Assembly: GCA_900540085.1 (NCBI GenBank)
Contig: UQEU01000003.1
Location: forward strand, 62,001-126,000
Direction: 5' to 3'
Origin: an uncultured Eubacteriales bacterium
Lineage (GTDB): Bacteria > Bacillota > Clostridia > Oscillospirales > Acutalibacteraceae
Length of the DNA: 64,000 nucleotides
Shown here: one piece after another, positions 60,487 through 64,000 of the stretch
Layout: the number at the start of each line of letters is the position of its first letter
Numbering within the stretch: position 1 is the first letter of the stretch
The notes under the pieces: generated by a model
Databases searched by the model: none
Told to the model about the DNA's origin: nothing
The model's input: the letters and a program-made list of their open reading frames with translations, nothing else
Program-made: the position numbers and the translations under genes

Positions 60487-63117
60487 TTATAGTTTTGAAC
60501 TTTTATTTACCAAATCATAAAGCGTTTGCATAGCTTCAATCGGAGTTAGAGAATTAACATCGGTTGCCTGTAAAATTTTAATGATTTCATCTTTTTCGTT
60601 TGCAGAAAAATTGTACTGCATTTCCTGAACATCATCGTCTTCAACAACAGCGTCTTCCGCTTTAAAATCTATTTCCGTTTTATTAGCTTCAAGTTCTTTT
60701 AAAATCGCTTTTGCCCTTTTTACAACTGAATTCGGTACACCTGCAAGTTTTGCAACCTCTATACCGAAACTCTCGTCTGCACCGCCTTTAACAATTCGTC
60801 GTAAAAATGTAATGTCATCTCCGTGTTTTTTAACTGCTATTGAATAGTTTTTAACACCGTCGAGCAAACCTTCCATAGCCGTGAGTTCATGGTAATGAGT
60901 AGCAAAAAGTGATTTTGCACCGAGTGTTCTTTTCTTACATACATACTCAAGAACTGCCCTTGCTATACTCATACCGTCGTATGTAGATGTACCTCTGCCT
61001 ATCTCATCCAAAATGATAAGACTGTCGGCAGTTGCATTTTTCAAAATATCGGCAACCTCATTCATTTCAACCATAAATGTTGACTGACCTGTTGCCAAAT
61101 CGTCAGACGCACCGACTCTTGTAAATATAGCGTCACAAATACCTATATTTGCCGATGAAGCAGGCACAAAAGAACCCATTTGTGCAAGAATGACTATGAG
61201 TGCAATTTGTCGCATATATGTAGATTTACCCGCCATATTCGGTCCTGTAATTATAGCGCACCTATTGTCATTTTTATCAAGCAAAGTATCGTTGGGAACA
61301 AACACGGCATTGTCAAGCAAAGCCTCGACAACGGGGTGTCTGCCGTTTTCTATTCTTATAACTCCCGAATTGTCAATATCGGGGCAAACATAATTTTGTT
61401 TTTCGGCAACTTCTGCAAGCGAACATACAACATCAAGTCTTGCAAGTGCCTTTGCAGTAGTCTGTATTCTTTCGCACTGTGATGAAATCTTGTTTCTGAT
61501 TTCACAAAACATATCGTACTCAAGAGAAATGCTTCTGTCTTTTGCACCGATAATCTTGCCCTCAAGTTGCTTTAATTCTTCTGTAATATATCTTTCGGCG
61601 TTTGTGAGCGTTTGTTTTCTGATATATGTTTCAGGCACCATATCTTTATAACTGTTTGTAACTTCAATATAGTAACCGAAAACTCTGTTATAACCTACTT
61701 TAAGTTTCGGTATGCCTGTTGCCTGTCTTTCTCTCTCTTCAACATCTGCAATCAAACTTGCAGTGTCGTTCATAATACTTCTGAGTTCGTCTAATTCTTC
61801 ACTGTACCCCTCTTTGATAAGTCCTCCCTCACGAAGAGTAAACGGAGGCTCATTTTCTATTGCAGTGTCGATAAGTTCTGCAACATCTTCAAGTAAATCT
61901 ATTTCTGAATAGATAGTCTTTATAAAAGAGGAATCGGCATTTTCAAGTGATTTTTTTATGTCAGGTAAACGAGATATTGTAACAAACAATGTACGCAATT
62001 CTTTGGCGTTTGCCGCAGAATATACAATTCTTGTCATAAGTCTTTCAATATCTGATACACCTGCCAATGCCTGTCGTATCTCATCACGCATTATAACCGA
62101 ACTTACCATTTCGGCTACGGCGTTTTGCCTGCGTGTAATTTTCGGAATTGAAAGAAGCGGACTTTCAAGCCATCTTCTTATAAGTCGTTTTCCCATCGGG
62201 GTTTTTGTTTTGTCAATAACCCACAATAAAGAATGTTTTTTATCGCCCGTCATCATTGAACGAGTCAACTCAAGGTTTCTCCTTGCACTCATATCAAGTG
62301 ACATATATTGGGTTTCATTATAAATTTCCACCTCTGTCGGCGGCTCGATTTTTTCTTGTTTTCTTGTATCTTTAAGTCGCAAAACAATGCTTGCAACTGC
62401 CATAACGGACTGCGGACTGTTCTGTTCCACAAGTCTTTCAAGTTCTGTCTTGCTCAAAGTTTCCTCTACGGTCTTTGCGGCAAGTTCGTATGTAAGATTT
62501 TCGTATGTATCGTCTATAAATGCTCCAAGCCTTATTTTTGAAAATCTGACAACCAAGTCCATATTTTTCGCTTCGCCGTTAAGCAATATCTCTTTTGGCT
62601 GAAAAGTTGAAAGTTGGTTATTGATTTTTGCAGGAACATCATCGCCTGCAACAGAAGTTATATAAAACTCGCCTGTCGAAACATCTGCAAAGCAAAGTCC
62701 TGTTTCTTTATCAGAAGCATACACACTGCACAAATAGTTATTTTGACCGTCTTCAAGCATATTGCTTTCAATCACTGTACCGGGCGTTACTACTCTTATA
62801 ACTTCTCGTTTTACTATGCCTTTTGCAAGTGCGGGATTTTCCATTTGTTCGCAAATAGCAACCTTGTAGCCTTTAGCAACAAGTTTTGCTATATATGTTT
62901 CTGCACTGTGAAAAGGCACGCCGCACATCGGCGCTTTTTCTTCAAGTCCGCAAAGTTTGCCCGTAAGAACCAAATCAAGTTCTTCAGAGACAATCTTTGC
63001 GTCATCGAAAAACATTTCATAAAAGTCGCCGAGTCGGAAAAATAAAATGGTGTCAAGATAATCATTTTTAATTTGCAGATACTGTTCCATCATGGGACTC
63101 AATTTTTCTTTTGCCAT
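60487..63117 (-). CDS. mutS: DNA mismatch repair protein MutS
   Basis: 876-878 residues, full length. Mismatch-contact motif FFRLGDFYEMFFDDA (GxFYE), the Walker A ATPase loop TGPNMAGKSTYMRQ, Walker B SLIILDEIGRGTSTYDG and LFATHYHELT. Start is ATG at 63117 or GTG at 63123; AGGAGG lies 10 and 4 nt before them, so neither is clearly better. Works with the downstream mutL. Confidence 0.97.
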   Translation of the reverse strand: MAKEKLSPMMEQYLQIKNDYLDTILFFRLGDFYEMFFDDAKIVSEELDLVLTGKLCGLEEKAPMCGVPFHSAETYIAKLVAKGYKVAICEQMENPALAKGIVKREVIRVVTPGTVIESNMLEDGQNNYLCSVYASDKETGLCFADVSTGEFYITSVAGDDVPAKINNQLSTFQPKEILLNGEAKNMDLVVRFSKIRLGAFIDDTYENLTYELAAKTVEETLSKTELERLVEQNSPQSVMAVASIVLRLKDTRKQEKIEPPTEVEIYNETQYMSLDMSARRNLELTRSMMTGDKKHSLLWVIDKTKTPMGKRLIRRWLESPLLSIPKITRRQNAVAEMVSSVIMRDEIRQALAGVSDIERLMTRIVYSAANAKELRTLFVTISRLPDIKKSLENADSSFIKTIYSEIDLLEDVAELIDTAIENEPPFTLREGGLIKEGYSEELDELRSIMNDTASLIADVEERERQATGIPKLKVGYNRVFGYYIEVTNSYKDMVPETYIRKQTLTNAERYITEELKQLEGKIIGAKDRSISLEYDMFCEIRNKISSQCERIQTTAKALARLDVVCSLAEVAEKQNYVCPDIDNSGVIRIENGRHPVVEALLDNAVFVPNDTLLDKNDNRCAIITGPNMAGKSTYMRQIALIVILAQMGSFVPASSANIGICDAIFTRVGASDDLATGQSTFMVEMNEVADILKNATADSLIILDEIGRGTSTYDGMSIARAVLEYVCKKRTLGAKSLFATHYHELTAMEGLLDGVKNYSIAVKKHGDDITFLRRIVKGGADESFGIEVAKLAGVPNSVVKRAKAILKELEANKTEIDFKAEDAVVEDDDVQEMQYNFSANEKDEIIKILQATDVNSLTPIEAMQTLYDLVNKSSKL

Positions 63118-63152
63118 TTTCACTTTTCCTCCTCGTCATCATATTTTATAAA

Positions 63153-63566
63153 TCAGTGGCAGCCGCCGCAAGTTGAACAGTCGTGTGTACAAGACTCTTC
63201 AGTCGGAATTTCACAAGTTTCAGGGTCTTGACCGTCAAAGAAAAGGCCAATCATTTGACTGATATACTGAGCCATTTTTTCCATTTCGTGAGCAACCTGT
63301 GAATACTCTGTCATTGTTTCCATTGACATAATTTCAGTATAGAGTGCTTCATAATCTTTTTGAAGTTGTTGCATTTTTTCAGCGTCTGCTTCTGCTGCTT
63401 TTTCAGCTTCTTGCTGATAGTTGAGAGAAATTAACTGCATTTCGCCCATTTTGTCCTGAAGAGCTTTGTCTTCATCGTTTGCTTTTGCAGCAGCCTGAAG
63501 TTTGATGAATCTTTCGTCCTGCTGAATTTCTTTGCCAAGTTGTCTGAGTGCTGATTCTAAACTCAT
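63153..63566 (-). CDS. ricA: YlbF/YmcA-family protein, RicA-like, with Cys-rich C-terminus
   Basis: 137 residues: an all-helical YlbF/YmcA domain (about 1-105), then a tail with four or five cysteines (CEIP, CTHDCSTCGGCH). In Bacillus, YmcA (RicA) lies between miaB and mutS as here. With YlbF and YaaT it forms an iron-sulfur complex acting on RNase Y and phosphorelay control; conserved C-terminal cysteines carry the cluster. Position and tail both support this assignment. The partner genes are not in the window. Confidence 0.8.
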   Translation of the reverse strand: MSLESALRQLGKEIQQDERFIKLQAAAKANDEDKALQDKMGEMQLISLNYQQEAEKAAEADAEKMQQLQKDYEALYTEIMSMETMTEYSQVAHEMEKMAQYISQMIGLFFDGQDPETCEIPTEESCTHDCSTCGGCH

Positions 63567-63569
63567 ATT

Positions 63570-64000
63570 TTAATTCCTTTCTAATTCACCCTTTAAAACA
63601 AATGTTAAAGGTTGTGTTACTTTTATATTTTGAAAAGTGCCGATAAGATTTTCGTCACCTTCAAATTCAATAATAAGATTGCCGTCGGTGCGTGCCGCCA
63701 AATAGTTGTCAGCAAGTTTTCCTTTACCTGTTACAAAGCACTTGAAAACTTTACCTTCGCACATTTTCATTCTTTTTGCAGAAATTGTTTCCTGCAAGTC
63801 TGTCAATTCTTTAAACCACTTTGACTTTTCCGCATGAGATACAGGGTCAGGCATTTCCGCCGCAGGCGTACCTTTTCTCGGAGAATATATGAAAGTGAAA
63901 AGAGAAGTGGCTTCTATCTCTTTTACAAGCGACAATGTATCTTTAAACTCTTCGTATGTTTCTCCTGGGAAACCAACGATTACATCGCTTGTTATTGAAA
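63570..64000 (-). CDS. miaB: tRNA-2-methylthio-N6-dimethylallyladenosine synthase (5' part outside window)
   Basis: C-terminal part of a radical-SAM methylthiotransferase. The frame is open to base 64000, with SDVIVGFPGETYEEFKDTL at the end of the radical-SAM barrel, then LFTFIYSPRKGTPAAEM, which is MiaB-specific, and a TRAM domain (KCFVTGKGK, IKVTQPLTFVLKGEL). The Cys-rich cluster motifs lie beyond the window. Together with miaA it makes ms2i6A37 in tRNA. Three bases separate it from the ricA-like gene. Confidence 0.94.
   Translation of the reverse strand, partial: SITSDVIVGFPGETYEEFKDTLSLVKEIEATSLFTFIYSPRKGTPAAEMPDPVSHAEKSKWFKELTDLQETISAKRMKMCEGKVFKCFVTGKGKLADNYLAARTDGNLIIEFEGDENLIGTFQNIKVTQPLTFVLKGELERN

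Overview
The window is 64 kb of AT-rich DNA with the gene content of a Gram-positive, spore-forming anaerobe of the class Clostridia, probably a gut Oscillospirales/Ruminococcaceae-type genome. This rests on the AT-rich intergenic DNA, AGGAGG-type ribosome binding sites, TTGACA/TATAAT promoters, SpoVAC and SpoVAE, a SigI/RsgI pair, SepF/DivIVA, the miaB-ricA-mutS-mutL order, and enzymes for fucosylated and blood-group-like host glycans. It is ordinary chromosome with one clearly inserted accessory segment. No rRNA, CRISPR array, transposase or integrase was seen.

Layout. 0-15 kb: partial trxA, a cytidine deaminase reading frame with a stop at codon 3, a HAD/GNAT pair, an amidohydrolase, a PurF-like protein without its nucleophilic cysteine, a frameshifted secreted protein, cell-surface polymer genes (acyltransferase and a TagF-glycosyltransferase fusion), an orphan MazF toxin, SOS-controlled dinB, and ilvD. 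15-26 kb: uvrC, the rsmD-coaD operon, trmB, a split ThrE exporter, the sigI-rsgI operon with a companion lipoprotein, radC, murI and carD. 26-37.7 kb: tRNA-Ser, an MFS transporter, then a GH95 alpha-fucosidase/GH110 alpha-galactosidase pair. A 5.3-kb cassette sits at the 3' end of the GH95 gene, flanked by 230-bp perfect direct repeats. It encodes a very large secreted SH3b/M14 peptidase whose single reading frame has two in-frame stops, plus an overlapping SurA-like lipoprotein. 37.9-49 kb: pncC, asparaginase, dut, glnA, a CapA protein, a cpsC-cpsD-cpsB tyrosine-kinase operon, a GtrA-like protein, spoVAC, an orphan ABC ATPase, spoVAE, an SCP2 protein and nfo. 49-64 kb: one long leftward series running miaB, ricA-like, mutS, mutL, miaA, an HlyD-like adaptor, PLPBP, sepF, divIVA, ileS, lspA, rluD, nfo. 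It joins mismatch repair, tRNA modification and cell division.

The most interesting system is the SigI/RsgI region. RsgI has an Asn-Pro site in a SEAL-like domain and an Asp-rich extracellular tail. The next gene encodes a lipoprotein that repeats the SEAL-like domain (again with Asn-Pro) and adds two PepSY domains and more Asp-rich linkers. sigI and the lipoprotein gene are each preceded by the same rare promoter-like pair, ACCCC(R) then 18 nt then CGTATTCT. This fits a SigI-dependent autoregulatory circuit that makes a membrane-tethered RsgI look-alike. The second point of interest is the repeat-flanked cassette in the glycosidase locus.
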